From Bdellovibrionales bacterium (GTDB lineage: Bacteria > Bdellovibrionota > Bdellovibrionia > Bdellovibrionales > UBA1609): a DNA stretch of 61,289 nt. The notes beneath the pieces are model-generated. The model did not search any database. It was not told the origin of the DNA and saw only the letters and a program-made list of their open reading frames with translations. This document shows positions 9,886-19,155 of the stretch, piece after piece. The position numbers were made by a program, and so were the translations under genes. The stretch covers positions 1 through 61,289 of the forward strand of contig SKLV01000004.1 of assembly GCA_007121385.1 (NCBI GenBank), read 5' to 3'. The first letter of the stretch is position 1. Every line of letters starts with the position of its first letter.

Positions 9886-10986
9886 ATGTTTTCCAAAATA
9901 GCTATTGGTTCTGTTTTTGCTTTATCAGCGCTCTGGCTGAGTCCATCTCATGTCAAGGCCAACCCACTGACCTATGAAGGGGGAGTGGTGGAGTACTCAG
10001 AGCCCACCTATTTGATGTGCGAAGGGAATGTGGAGCTCACTCAGCACCTGGCTCGTGCGGCCATCACCTCTCTGCAGAATATATTGCTGGAGATTAACGA
10101 GCGCTTTCCTCTTCCTGATCAGGTGATTGACTATCAAACCATTGAGCAGATGGACCGCCACGAGGATGAGATTTTAAAGGCCTTGGGGCGCATCAATGAA
10201 TTTGTGGGCAAGCAGAGAGCGCGTCGGGGTGGAGAAGTGGGTTGGCACCAAACCTGTCCCAAGGCCATGGTGGTTGTTGGGGGACGTACTTTCAGCGCCA
10301 AGAGCTTTCTCGCCGCTCCCGGTGGTTCTGTAGCCGTGGGTGTGGTCATTATGCCCACTTTGCGCCACCGCTACGACAGCACCACAGGAGCTTATTTAGG
10401 GACCTACTTTTGGCCTGAGATGGCTTTGGTGGGTTGGCCCAATGCAGACATTGGCTTAGGGCTTGGGGATAAGACCTCCTCAGGACGAATTTTTGGTGGT
10501 CTGATCTGGGATATTGAAGATGTGATGTCTAAGGCAGAAGACTTTCACGGCTTTGCTGTGGGTGGCTCGGGGACAGCCATGGGCTTACCCAGTCGGTTGA
10601 CCTCCCTGCCTCTATTTGCTGGATTGAACGCCTTTTTGGGAGGCCGAGGCTTGAATGTGAAGATGGGAGGAGTCAAGCAGATTTCCCGGGCCTCCGAAGC
10701 TCAGGTGGAGTTTGCCTACGTTCTTTTTGGCTCCAGTTTTAGCCGGTTCAATGAATTGCCAAGAACTCGCTTTGAGTCCCATGTCAATCTGGCCTCGGTT
10801 TTATCTTTTGACAATTTGGCCAAGCTTCTGGGCAACGCCCTTGTGGACTCTGGTCGTCGACAGGAGCAGGCCATTCAGGAGAGTCTTCGTCGAGCTGTTG
10901 AGGAGTATTTAATTGACCCCGATATGCAGCAGCCCACTCCACCTAGAAGAGGGCCTGGAATCAATCCTCCTTCAGCTCCTCGATGA
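9886..10986 (+). CDS. hypothetical exported protein
   Basis: Signal peptide MFSKIAIGSVFALSALWLSPSHVKA; long ORF after AAGGGGGG ribosome-binding-like sequence. Confidence 0.75.
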   Translation: MFSKIAIGSVFALSALWLSPSHVKANPLTYEGGVVEYSEPTYLMCEGNVELTQHLARAAITSLQNILLEINERFPLPDQVIDYQTIEQMDRHEDEILKALGRINEFVGKQRARRGGEVGWHQTCPKAMVVVGGRTFSAKSFLAAPGGSVAVGVVIMPTLRHRYDSTTGAYLGTYFWPEMALVGWPNADIGLGLGDKTSSGRIFGGLIWDIEDVMSKAEDFHGFAVGGSGTAMGLPSRLTSLPLFAGLNAFLGGRGLNVKMGGVKQISRASEAQVEFAYVLFGSSFSRFNELPRTRFESHVNLASVLSFDNLAKLLGNALVDSGRRQEQAIQESLRRAVEEYLIDPDMQQPTPPRRGPGINPPSAPR

Positions 10987-11053
10987 TGATGCGGTGAGTT
11001 CATGACTCCCTTAGACTTCTCTGGTAGTTTCAGCTTTTAAGGAGGATGAATTT

Positions 11054-11740
11054 ATGGCTTCAAAGTGGATTTCTTTGCTGACAGTTTTTGGTTTTACAGT
11101 GGCCTGCACGGCGCAAATCGACGACGAGAAGATGAAGCAATGGGTGATGGACAACCCTGAGGTGATTATGGAGTCGGTGATGGCCTATCAGAGGACTGAG
11201 CAGGAGAGAAACCAGCCTCAGCCAGCCATGGTGAGCCAGTTCCGCAAAGAGCTCTTTGAATCCGGAGGCAGTCCCATGGCGGGAAATCCTAAGGGCAAGG
11301 TGGAGGTCGCTTACTTTTTTGACTTCAACTGTGGTCACTGTGCTCGCCAAAGCGACACCATCAATGCTGTATTGGCAGCTAATAATGATGTCAAAGTGGT
11401 TTACAAGAACTTTCCTGTTCTGGGTCCATCCTCAGAGTTGGCGGCTCGGGCGGCTTTGGCAGCTCATCAGCAGAACAAGTTTAAAGAGTTCTACTCTGAG
11501 GTCTACAAGACTCGAGAGCGCAGTGTTGAGGCCTTTAAAGGGATTGCCTCCCGCCTAGGCCTGGATGTGGATCAATGGGAAAAGGATTTGGAGTCAGAGA
11601 AGGTTCAGCAGGAGCTGGAAGCCACCCGCAATTTAGCCCAAAAGATGAAGATCGGTGGAACCCCTTTCTTGGCCATTGCCCCGGATAAGGTTTTCCCCGG
11701 TCGGGTGGATGAGCTTAAGGCTGTCATTGAGAGCCTCTAA
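11054..11740 (+). CDS. DsbA-family thiol oxidoreductase, putative lipoprotein
   Basis: CGHC active site in VAYFFDFNCGHCARQS; cis-Pro motif GGTPFLAI. Confidence 0.88.
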   Translation: MASKWISLLTVFGFTVACTAQIDDEKMKQWVMDNPEVIMESVMAYQRTEQERNQPQPAMVSQFRKELFESGGSPMAGNPKGKVEVAYFFDFNCGHCARQSDTINAVLAANNDVKVVYKNFPVLGPSSELAARAALAAHQQNKFKEFYSEVYKTRERSVEAFKGIASRLGLDVDQWEKDLESEKVQQELEATRNLAQKMKIGGTPFLAIAPDKVFPGRVDELKAVIESL

Positions 11741-11781
11741 GCCTTAAGAAGACTTTCTGATCATAAAGCCCGCATAAGTAG

Positions 11782-11823
11782 GCCCAACTGAGGATTAAGT
11801 CCTGAAAAGTTGGGTCTTTTTTT
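11782..11823 (+). terminator. Rho-independent terminator
   Basis: GCCCAACT ... AGTTGGGT stem followed by CTTTTTTT, downstream of the DsbA-like gene. Confidence 0.75.
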
Positions 11824-11907
11824 GTCCTTCAGTGCCCTTTTTGGGCTCTCTTCTAAGGGTTTTAGACCAAACTGAGCCCCTATGGGCTTCCTGAGGCTTT
11901 TTTGTCT

Positions 11908-11924
11908 CTGGCATGGGCTTTGCT
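11908..11924 (+). promoter_or_regulatory. sigma54-type -24/-12 promoter
   Basis: CTGGCATGGGCTTTGCT versus YTGGCACGRNNNTTGCW: one mismatch; about 40 nt upstream of the 11965 start. Confidence 0.6.
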
Positions 11925-11964
11925 CAAGTAGCTGGCTGTAAGAAAGCGAAATAGGAGCAAAAAT

Positions 11965-12609
11965 ATGCGTAAGGGAAAAATTAAAGCATGGGCACTCTCA
12001 CTGATTTTTATGATTGGGGCTTCTCAGGCCTTTTCCAGAAGTCTGGATAGCACCTTGGACTTGGACTTCGACCTCGAGGCTGAAGAGTTGCAAGTCTTTG
12101 ATGCTCAACAGTTAGAGGAGGCCGCTCGTCAAGAGGCTTTGGCCCTGGAGAGAGAGTCTCGGCGGCTGGAAAATGAGATCAAGAGGTCTGAGCGGCAGAG
12201 GGAGAGGCTCAAGACTCGTGTGGAGAGGTTGTCTCAGCGCTATGACAATAGCTTGGCAGTCTTTCAGCGAGTGGAAAAAAGAGCCCAAGCCGAGGAAAGA
12301 CGTTTACGTCAGGCTGAGGCTGAGGTGAATAAAGTAGAGGCCAGAGTGGATCAAGTGGAAAATCAGGCCATTGAGGCTCGAAATCGAAGGCTGGCTGCGG
12401 AAAAGCGTATTGGGCAAGCGGAAAAGAGAAGAAAGCAACTGACCCAAAGGTTGGAGCAACTGCGTCGTGACCTGCAGAAAGAGCAAAATTTATCTCGATC
12501 CTTACAGCAGAGGGAGCAAAGACTGGAAAGAGAGAATCAGCGCTTGGCTCGACTGGTGGAGCAAGAGCAGCACAAGTTGAATTTTTATGCGGACAGGGCT
12601 TTTGACTGA
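11965..12609 (+). CDS. exported coiled-coil protein
   Basis: Signal peptide MRKGKIKAWALSLIFMIGASQAFS then a long heptad-rich Glu/Arg/Gln region. Confidence 0.75.
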   Translation: MRKGKIKAWALSLIFMIGASQAFSRSLDSTLDLDFDLEAEELQVFDAQQLEEAARQEALALERESRRLENEIKRSERQRERLKTRVERLSQRYDNSLAVFQRVEKRAQAEERRLRQAEAEVNKVEARVDQVENQAIEARNRRLAAEKRIGQAEKRRKQLTQRLEQLRRDLQKEQNLSRSLQQREQRLERENQRLARLVEQEQHKLNFYADRAFD

Positions 12610-12616
12610 GCCGAGC

Positions 12617-13420
12617 TCAGATCTCGTCCTCTTCTACAGAACCACGATAACCCCAAGAGGCCAAAATGGCCTCTTCGTCTTTTGAGCTTTTGGCTTTTTT
12701 AAAACGGGCTCCCGAGCGGTTTTTTACCCTGGCCTCACATTGGGCCCAAGTCTTATGGCGAAGAACTCGTCCATCCACATAACTTAAATAGGAGTGGGGG
12801 TTTTTAGTCTTTCCCTCCGAAGAGGAGCTTTTGTTGGCGAGAGGGGGGAGTTCATCTTCTTGAGGGAGTTGGGTCAGGTCCACTCCGTAGTCCCTTAAGG
12901 GGCCATAATAGAGTTCAGGGAGTCGGCCTTGACTAAAGTCCACGGCAATTTGGTCGCAGCGCTCATTGCCCGGGTTGCCACTGTGACCTCGAACATAAAG
13001 CCACTTCAGGGAGAACCCCAGTTTTTTAATTTGGTGCACTTGTTGATCTAACTTTTCCCAAAGGTCTTGATTGAGAACCGCCTCTCCTTGACTGGAACGC
13101 CAGCCGCGCTTTTTCCAGTTAAAAATCCACTGGGTGATGCCGCGAATGACATAGGTGGAGTCAGTGTAAAGACAAATTTTGTCCTCCCCCAAAGGAGACT
13201 TCTTGGCAATAAGATTCAAGGCCTCAATAGTGGCCTGCATTTCCATGCGGTTATTGGTGGTTTGTGGCTGGCCCTGACCTAGCTCAAAAACTTTTTGGAG
13301 AGAGGGGATATAGACAATGGCTCCCCAACCTCCAGGGCCTGGGTTTCCCGAGCAGGCCCCATCGGTAAAAATTAAAACCGAAGACTTAGTCGCGACGATA
13401 GCCGCCGCCTCCGCCGCCAC
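12617..13420 (-). CDS. rnhA: ribonuclease HI with C-terminal viroplasmin/HBD-like domain
   Basis: FTDGACSGNPGPGGWG, NNRMEMQATIEAL, LYTDSTYVIRGITQW, RGHSGNPGNERCDQIA; C-terminal YLSYVDGRVLRHKTWAQCEARVKNRSGARFKKAKSSKDEEAILASWG. Start uncertain: GTG at 13420 is one candidate inside the RRM gene. Confidence 0.85.
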   Translation of the reverse strand: MAAEAAAIVATKSSVLIFTDGACSGNPGPGGWGAIVYIPSLQKVFELGQGQPQTTNNRMEMQATIEALNLIAKKSPLGEDKICLYTDSTYVIRGITQWIFNWKKRGWRSSQGEAVLNQDLWEKLDQQVHQIKKLGFSLKWLYVRGHSGNPGNERCDQIAVDFSQGRLPELYYGPLRDYGVDLTQLPQEDELPPLANKSSSSEGKTKNPHSYLSYVDGRVLRHKTWAQCEARVKNRSGARFKKAKSSKDEEAILASWGYRGSVEEDEI

Positions 13421-13748
13421 GACGGAAACCACCGCCTCCACCTTCACGGGGAGCCTGAGGCCGGGCTTCCGCCACAGTGATATTGCGGCCATCCATATCC
13501 TTGCCATTAAAGCGGGAGATTGCCTGCTGGGCCTCTTCGTCAGAGGACATTTCCACAAAGCCAAAGCCTTTTGATCGCCCACTGTCTCGGTCCGTGATCA
13601 CACGGGCGGACTCCACCTGGCCCACTTCAGAAAAGGCTTCTTTTAACGACATATCGTCGGTTGAGTAGGACAAGTTGCCTACATATAATTTTTTACCCAT
13701 TAGGTCTCTCCTTAGGAACTTAAAAGCACCATCCCTCCAAAGCCCCAC
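13386..13748 (-). CDS. RNA-binding protein, single RRM with Gly/Arg-rich tail
   Basis: KLYVGNLSYSTDD (RNP2), SKGFGFVEM (RNP1), GGGGGGYRRD tail. Confidence 0.9.
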   Translation of the reverse strand: MGLWRDGAFKFLRRDLMGKKLYVGNLSYSTDDMSLKEAFSEVGQVESARVITDRDSGRSKGFGFVEMSSDEEAQQAISRFNGKDMDGRNITVAEARPQAPREGGGGGFRRGGGGGGYRRD

Positions 13749-13829
13749 CTACAGGGCATAGGGCGGATGGCCAATGACTATGCAGGAGCTTATCATGTGA
13801 TTTTACCCCTTCGCCACAGAATTTTAGAG

Positions 13830-15707
13830 TTAACTGCGGCGGATAATGCTTCTCATATTGCCTTTGAGCACTTTTTTTCGCAGGCGAATGCTTTTGGGGG
13901 TCACCTCAATCCACTCGTCGTCATCGATCCATTCGATGCAGCGCTCAAGGGTCATCTCGCGCAGCCCCTTAAGGGTGACCAGGGCCTCTGATCCGGCCGC
14001 CCTTACATTGGTCAGCTTCTTTTCCCGGCAGGGGTTTACATTGAGGTCGTTTTCTTTATTGAATTCACCAATAATCATGCCCTCATAGACAGGGACTCCT
14101 GGGGGCGTGAAGAGCACCCCCCGGTCTTCCAAGTTGAGCAGGGCATACTCCATGGTCACCCCATCCCGGTCAGAGACCAGAGCCCCCCAGGACCGGTGGA
14201 GCATATCTCCCTTCCAAGGCACATACTCCACAAAGCGGGAACTGAAAATCCCCTCCCCCCGGGTGGCGGTGAGGAACTTAGTCCTCATTCCCAAAAGGCC
14301 GCGAGTGGGGATGTCAAACTCCAGACGGACCCGATTCTGTGTCCCCTCAGGGCCCGACTGAGTCCCACTGGGAACGTAGCTGATTAATATACCCTTTCTC
14401 TCTTGAAACATCCGCGTCACATCGCTGGCGTAGCTTTCAGGAACATCCAGAGTGGCCCTCTCGAGGGGTTCGGTCTTCTGCCCAGTTTCGTCTTTTAAGA
14501 AGAGGACCGCTGGACGACCCACCATAAACTCCAAGCCCTCTCGGCGCATCTGCTCAATCAAAATGGCAAACTGCAGTTCCCCCCGGCCTAAAATGCGGAA
14601 TTGGTCCGGCTGTTCAGTTTCTTCAAAGCGAATAGCCACATTTTGTAGGACCTCTTTTTGCAGGCGTTCCCTGAGTTTGCGGGACTGAACAGCTTCCCCC
14701 TCCCGTCCTGAAAAAGGTGAGGTGTTAACGGAAAAAATCATGGCCAAAGTGGGGGGATCAATTTCCAGTCGAGGAAGAGTGGGAATTTGATCTCCTTCAG
14801 CCAGAGTGTCGCCAATTTGAAAGTCCTCACTGCCAGCCACCACTGCAATGTCCCCGGCCTGAATCTCTGGGGCCTCCGTCTGCTTAAGGCCGCTGTAAGA
14901 AAAAAGCTTAGTGACAGAAAAACTCTCCTTGACCTCTTGTCCCTCTTCATTCAAACCCCGCCGCTGAATACGCAGACCCGGTCGGATGGATCCGGAGAGG
15001 ACTTTGCCGATGGCCAAGCGGCCCACAAAATCAGACCAGCCCAGATTGGTGGTCATCATCTGAAATCCCCCCGCATCCTGAATCTCGGGGGCGGCCAAGT
15101 GACGGACAATGGTCTCAAAAAGAGGTTCCAGGGAGCCCGCTTTGGCCCCACTGATCAACTGAGGAACTTCCTCAAAATCGGGGGTGCACCAGCCCTCTCT
15201 GGCACAGGCGTAGAGAATGGGAAAATCAGCCTGGGATTCGCTGGCCCCCAGATCAATAAAGAGATCAAAGGTCTGGTTGACCACTTCGGCCACCCTCACC
15301 CCATCCGAGCACTCGGGCCGATCGACCTTATTGATCACCAGAATGACCCGCTTTCCCTGGGAAAGGGCCTTTTGCAGTACAAAACGGGTTTGGGGCAGGG
15401 GGCCCTCGGCTCCATCAACAAGGAGGACAGCCCCATCCACCATTCCTAAAATTCGCTCCACCTCCCCGCCGAAGTCGGCGTGTCCGGGGGTGTCCACGAT
15501 GTTGATTCTGGTGTCCTTGTATTGAATGGCCGCATTTTTGGCCTGAATGGTAATGCCTCTTTCCCTCTCCAAATCCATGGAGTCCATCACTCTCTCTTCC
15601 ACCTGGTCTCGAGCTGAAAAGGTTCCTGCTTGCTTTAGCATATGGTCAACAAGGGTGGTTTTCCCGTGGTCCACATGGGCGATAATGCAAATATTCCTAA
15701 GATTCAT
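13830..15707 (-). CDS. typA: ribosome-associated translational GTPase TypA/BipA
   Basis: NICIIAHVDHGKTTLVDHMLKQ, VDTPGHADFGGEVER, NKVDRPE; BipA-like C-terminus. Start at MNLRN (15707) rather than the longer ORF. Confidence 0.93.
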   Translation of the reverse strand: MNLRNICIIAHVDHGKTTLVDHMLKQAGTFSARDQVEERVMDSMDLERERGITIQAKNAAIQYKDTRINIVDTPGHADFGGEVERILGMVDGAVLLVDGAEGPLPQTRFVLQKALSQGKRVILVINKVDRPECSDGVRVAEVVNQTFDLFIDLGASESQADFPILYACAREGWCTPDFEEVPQLISGAKAGSLEPLFETIVRHLAAPEIQDAGGFQMMTTNLGWSDFVGRLAIGKVLSGSIRPGLRIQRRGLNEEGQEVKESFSVTKLFSYSGLKQTEAPEIQAGDIAVVAGSEDFQIGDTLAEGDQIPTLPRLEIDPPTLAMIFSVNTSPFSGREGEAVQSRKLRERLQKEVLQNVAIRFEETEQPDQFRILGRGELQFAILIEQMRREGLEFMVGRPAVLFLKDETGQKTEPLERATLDVPESYASDVTRMFQERKGILISYVPSGTQSGPEGTQNRVRLEFDIPTRGLLGMRTKFLTATRGEGIFSSRFVEYVPWKGDMLHRSWGALVSDRDGVTMEYALLNLEDRGVLFTPPGVPVYEGMIIGEFNKENDLNVNPCREKKLTNVRAAGSEALVTLKGLREMTLERCIEWIDDDEWIEVTPKSIRLRKKVLKGNMRSIIRRS

Positions 15708-16725
15708 AGATCTGTCCATTTCTCTTGGGCAGTTGAACTTTGAAGCAGGCTCCACCCAGAGGAGACGGCTCCACCATAATACGGCCCTCATGGGCCTCCA
15801 CACACATTTTCACTGACAAAAGTCCCAATCCTCGTCCCAGCCCTTTGGAGCTGGTGAAGGGAGAAAACAGCTGCTCCCTCTCTTCTGCAGGAATCCCAGG
15901 GCCGTTGTCATGGACCTCCAAAAAGAGGTCTGAGTCGTCCTCCTGGATATGGACCTCAATCTGTCCACCACCTTCACTCACGGCTTCTGAGGCGTTGAGA
16001 ACTAAGTTAATGAGAATTTGGTGAACGAGTAGAGGGTAAGCTTCCAGGTTTGAGCGATCAGAGGCCAGGGAGGATTGGAGCTGGAGACTGATCCCACGGT
16101 TTTTGAGTTGGGGCTGTAAAAGGTCTAGGTCCTCTCTGACAGCCTTTACCAAGTCCAACTGAGTTCTTTCCCCAAAGGCATTGGCTTCCCCCACCTGTCG
16201 CATTTTTTGACCCAGTTGGTTAAGAGTGTCCATCCCCTTGAGAAGCCTTTTGAGATCAAGGGTCAGAGGCTCTTCTGCTCTCATCTCCTCTAAACCAGAA
16301 CTCTGTACTGACCTTATATTGGCACCGCTTTTCTCCAAATAAGCCCTTAGGCGCTCGGAGGCGAAGGTCATGGATTGGAGAACATTATTGTAGTCGTGGG
16401 CCACTGAGGCCATTAAAAGGCCGGTCATGGCCTGCCGCTGTGAGTTCAGAAGCATTTCCTGGCCCTCTTGGACTTTTTGGCCAGCCTTTTCAATAGAGCG
16501 TAAAAAGTAATAGAGGAGTGAAAATAACAGCAGGGCCCCAAAGCCCACAAATGTAATTCCCTTCTGCACTTCAAATCTTTGAAATTCCTCAACAGTTTCA
16601 AAATGTTTTAAACCCCATTGACCTGTTAAATGGATGTACAGAGCGGATAGGGAAAAAAAGATCAGGGAGGCTAGGAGAGCCGAGCGCAAAGCCTGGGATT
16701 GGGGAGTGAAGAGTTTTTTTTGCAC
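15697..16725 (-). CDS. sensor histidine kinase
   Basis: Two N-terminal TM segments; H-box VAHDYNNVLQ; N-box ILINLVLNASEAV; G-boxes DNGPGIP and GLGRGLGLLSVK. Overlaps typA. Confidence 0.88.
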   Translation of the reverse strand: MQKKLFTPQSQALRSALLASLIFFSLSALYIHLTGQWGLKHFETVEEFQRFEVQKGITFVGFGALLLFSLLYYFLRSIEKAGQKVQEGQEMLLNSQRQAMTGLLMASVAHDYNNVLQSMTFASERLRAYLEKSGANIRSVQSSGLEEMRAEEPLTLDLKRLLKGMDTLNQLGQKMRQVGEANAFGERTQLDLVKAVREDLDLLQPQLKNRGISLQLQSSLASDRSNLEAYPLLVHQILINLVLNASEAVSEGGGQIEVHIQEDDSDLFLEVHDNGPGIPAEEREQLFSPFTSSKGLGRGLGLLSVKMCVEAHEGRIMVEPSPLGGACFKVQLPKRNGQIYES

Positions 16726-16862
16726 GGAATTTTTCAGCTCTTGTAATCTTGTCCAATGGCCTTGCGAAACAAGTGATTTTCGGGTTTAAGGAGTATTTTA
16801 ACCTGCACGTCACAGGATGTTAATGACTGCCCGGATTTGGGTCAATGTCTTAGGGAGGTTTT

Positions 16863-17996
16863 ATGAAAAGTATTCCGCGCCAAAGCTTTAAGGAGCTGGT
16901 TGAGCACAATCAGTCGCCCAGTGTGACCATTTACTCCCCCATGGTGGTGGCGGGTTCCGAAGTGCAGCAGAACCCCATTCGGTTTAAAAACCTACTGAAT
17001 GAGGCGCGCAAGGTCTTAAGCGAGGAGCAGCAGGGGATGCTCGAGCCGGCGGAAAAGCTGCTTCAGGACCCCATGTTTTGGCAATATCAGGGGCCCGGTT
17101 TGGCTGTTTTTATCGCTCCGGGGGTATTTAAGTATTATCACCTGCCTTTGGATGTGGAGCCTCTGGTTCAGGTGAGTCAGCACTTCCACATTAGTCCTCT
17201 GATTCGGGTCTTCAATGAGGATGGTCAATTTCATATTCTGACCTTCAGCATGGGCTCAGCCCGCCTGTATCAAGCCAGCCACTTTGACCTGGAAGAAGTG
17301 GAACTGGGTCCTGGAGTGCCAAAGAGTTTGGATGAAGCCTTAGAAGGCCTGCAAAAGGAAAAAGCCCTCAACTATCATTCTCAAAATACTGGTGGAGGAG
17401 CTGAGGCCGTCTATCATGGCCACGACGACCCCAATGCTCATCGTCAAGATCTTCTGCGTTGGTTTAGACCCCTGGCCCAAGAAGTCTCTCGTCTTCTGAA
17501 TCACAACGGCGGGGGGCCTTTGGTTCTTGCCGGAGTGGAGTATCTCCATCCGATTTTTAAAGAAGCTTTGAGTTACCCAGGCCTGGTGGAAAAGGGAGTG
17601 ACTGGCTCTCCAGAGGAGTGGAGTGAGAAAGAGCTCCTTGAGAAGGCCTGGCCCTGTGTGGAAGAGGTGGTTAAGGCCAAAGAGGTGGCCACTCTCGAGA
17701 GGCTCAACAACCTCAGTGGTTCGGGAAAGACCTCTGAACAGTTGGAGGAGGTGGTTAAAGAGTCCTTGCAGGGCCGGGTGGACACCCTCTTTTTGAGGCG
17801 AGGACACCAGGTTTGGGGAGAGTGGATGGAAAAGGAGGGGGCTGATTTTGAGGTGAAAAAGGCCACCCCACCTTTGGCTGAGGAACTCGCCAACTTGGCC
17901 GCCATTTACACCATTCGCAAAGGGGGAAAAGTCCATGTGATCAACCCTGAGACCATGCCCCGAGAGGCCAATTTAGCCGCCCTTTTTCGCTACTGA
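16863..17996 (+). CDS. baeRF3-family (bacterial archaeo-eukaryotic release factor-like) protein
   Basis: PSVTIYSPMVVAGSEVQQNPIRFKNLLNEA and FWQYQGPGLAVFIAPGVFKYYHLPL resemble the baeRF3 family. Confidence 0.75.
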   Translation: MKSIPRQSFKELVEHNQSPSVTIYSPMVVAGSEVQQNPIRFKNLLNEARKVLSEEQQGMLEPAEKLLQDPMFWQYQGPGLAVFIAPGVFKYYHLPLDVEPLVQVSQHFHISPLIRVFNEDGQFHILTFSMGSARLYQASHFDLEEVELGPGVPKSLDEALEGLQKEKALNYHSQNTGGGAEAVYHGHDDPNAHRQDLLRWFRPLAQEVSRLLNHNGGGPLVLAGVEYLHPIFKEALSYPGLVEKGVTGSPEEWSEKELLEKAWPCVEEVVKAKEVATLERLNNLSGSGKTSEQLEEVVKESLQGRVDTLFLRRGHQVWGEWMEKEGADFEVKKATPPLAEELANLAAIYTIRKGGKVHVINPETMPREANLAALFRY

Positions 17997-19138
17997 GCAG
18001 GAGGAGTGAGGGTCTCTTCCATGGAGGAGGGGCCCTTGTGGTCCGCCGAGCCTGTCCCCGGGGCACTGACATGATTGACATAAACTGTCCGAGTGGGATA
18101 GGCAAAGCCGATTCCTCTCTCAGCAAAGGCCTTAAATAATTCCAAGTTAATCGCTTGCTGAGCATCCATATAAGTTAAATAGATCCTATCTTTCACATAG
18201 TAGACCACTTCAAAGTCCAGGGAGAAGTCTCCGTACTTCTGAAAGTGAGCGCGATCAAAGCGGGCCATGGGCCGCCTTTCCACAATCTCTTTGACGATTT
18301 CAGGGATCTGGACCAACTGCTCATAGGGTGTTTCGTAGAGAACTCCAAAGTGAAACACCGCTCGCCTTTCGTTCATGCTCTGAAAATTGCGAATGCGGCT
18401 CTGAAGAAGATCTGAGTTGGAAAAGATCAAGAGTTCACCGCTGAGACTGCGAACCCGGGTGGTCTTTAAGCCCACTCTTTCTACGGCCCCCGAAAAATCA
18501 CCGATAACCAAAAAATCCCCCACGGCAAAGGGCTTGTCGAGCACGATAGTTAAAGAGGAAAAGAGGTCAGAGAGGATGTTTTGTAAAGCTAGAGCAATGG
18601 CCACACCGCCAATACCTAGGCCAGCGATCAGAGCCGTTATATTGACTCCCATCTGATCCAGGGCCAAGAGAACCAGTAGGCTGAGAAGGGCGGCTTTGGC
18701 CACAAAGGTGGCCAGGCCCAAGGCTGTGCCAATGGTGCGGTCATCGGGGGGACGATTCTCGCTGTAGACCTTGGCGTAGTGGTCAATCAGGCTATTGGCC
18801 CAAATGATCAGCTGAACAAAAATGGCCAAGGTGACCGCTATGGCAATGACCTGTTCGGCTTTGGCGGGGAGCTGCAAAAAGTAGAGGGCACTGTAGAGAG
18901 CCAGGGCCAGTAAAAATAAGAAGTAGGTTTTGCGGGTGGCTGGGCGCAAAACTTTAAAAAGGGGATTGTTCTGGCGAAGGGATCCAGGAGCACCATCTTG
19001 CTGCAGCCAATAGCGCAGATATTTTAGGCCATAGAAGCTGACAAAAAAGACAACTCCGGCCACCAGCCAGGCTCGTAAGCTGTTATTCCAAAGGACAAAG
19101 TCACTCATCCACTGGTTTAAACTGATTAGTTGGTCCAT
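17990..19138 (-). CDS. mechanosensitive ion channel (MscS family)
   Basis: TM segments plus GLGIGGVAIALALQNILSDLFSSLTIVLDKPFAVGDFLVIGDFSGAVERVGLKTTRVRSLSGE. Confidence 0.92.
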   Translation of the reverse strand: MDQLISLNQWMSDFVLWNNSLRAWLVAGVVFFVSFYGLKYLRYWLQQDGAPGSLRQNNPLFKVLRPATRKTYFLFLLALALYSALYFLQLPAKAEQVIAIAVTLAIFVQLIIWANSLIDHYAKVYSENRPPDDRTIGTALGLATFVAKAALLSLLVLLALDQMGVNITALIAGLGIGGVAIALALQNILSDLFSSLTIVLDKPFAVGDFLVIGDFSGAVERVGLKTTRVRSLSGELLIFSNSDLLQSRIRNFQSMNERRAVFHFGVLYETPYEQLVQIPEIVKEIVERRPMARFDRAHFQKYGDFSLDFEVVYYVKDRIYLTYMDAQQAINLELFKAFAERGIGFAYPTRTVYVNHVSAPGTGSADHKGPSSMEETLTPPAQ

Positions 19139-19155
19139 TTGTTTACCTCATTCAT

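Noticed and set aside
13421-13582. N-terminal extension of the RNase HI ORF
   Set aside because: It is an out-of-frame reading of the RRM domain; only the portion close to 13420 is plausible as a start region.
14787-15449. 220-aa plus-strand ORF
   Set aside because: Lies antisense to strongly conserved typA; sequence has no recognisable domain and is typical of mirror ORFs in this codon usage.
17340-17936. 198-aa minus-strand ORF
   Set aside because: Antisense to the baeRF3-like gene; no RBS or domain support.
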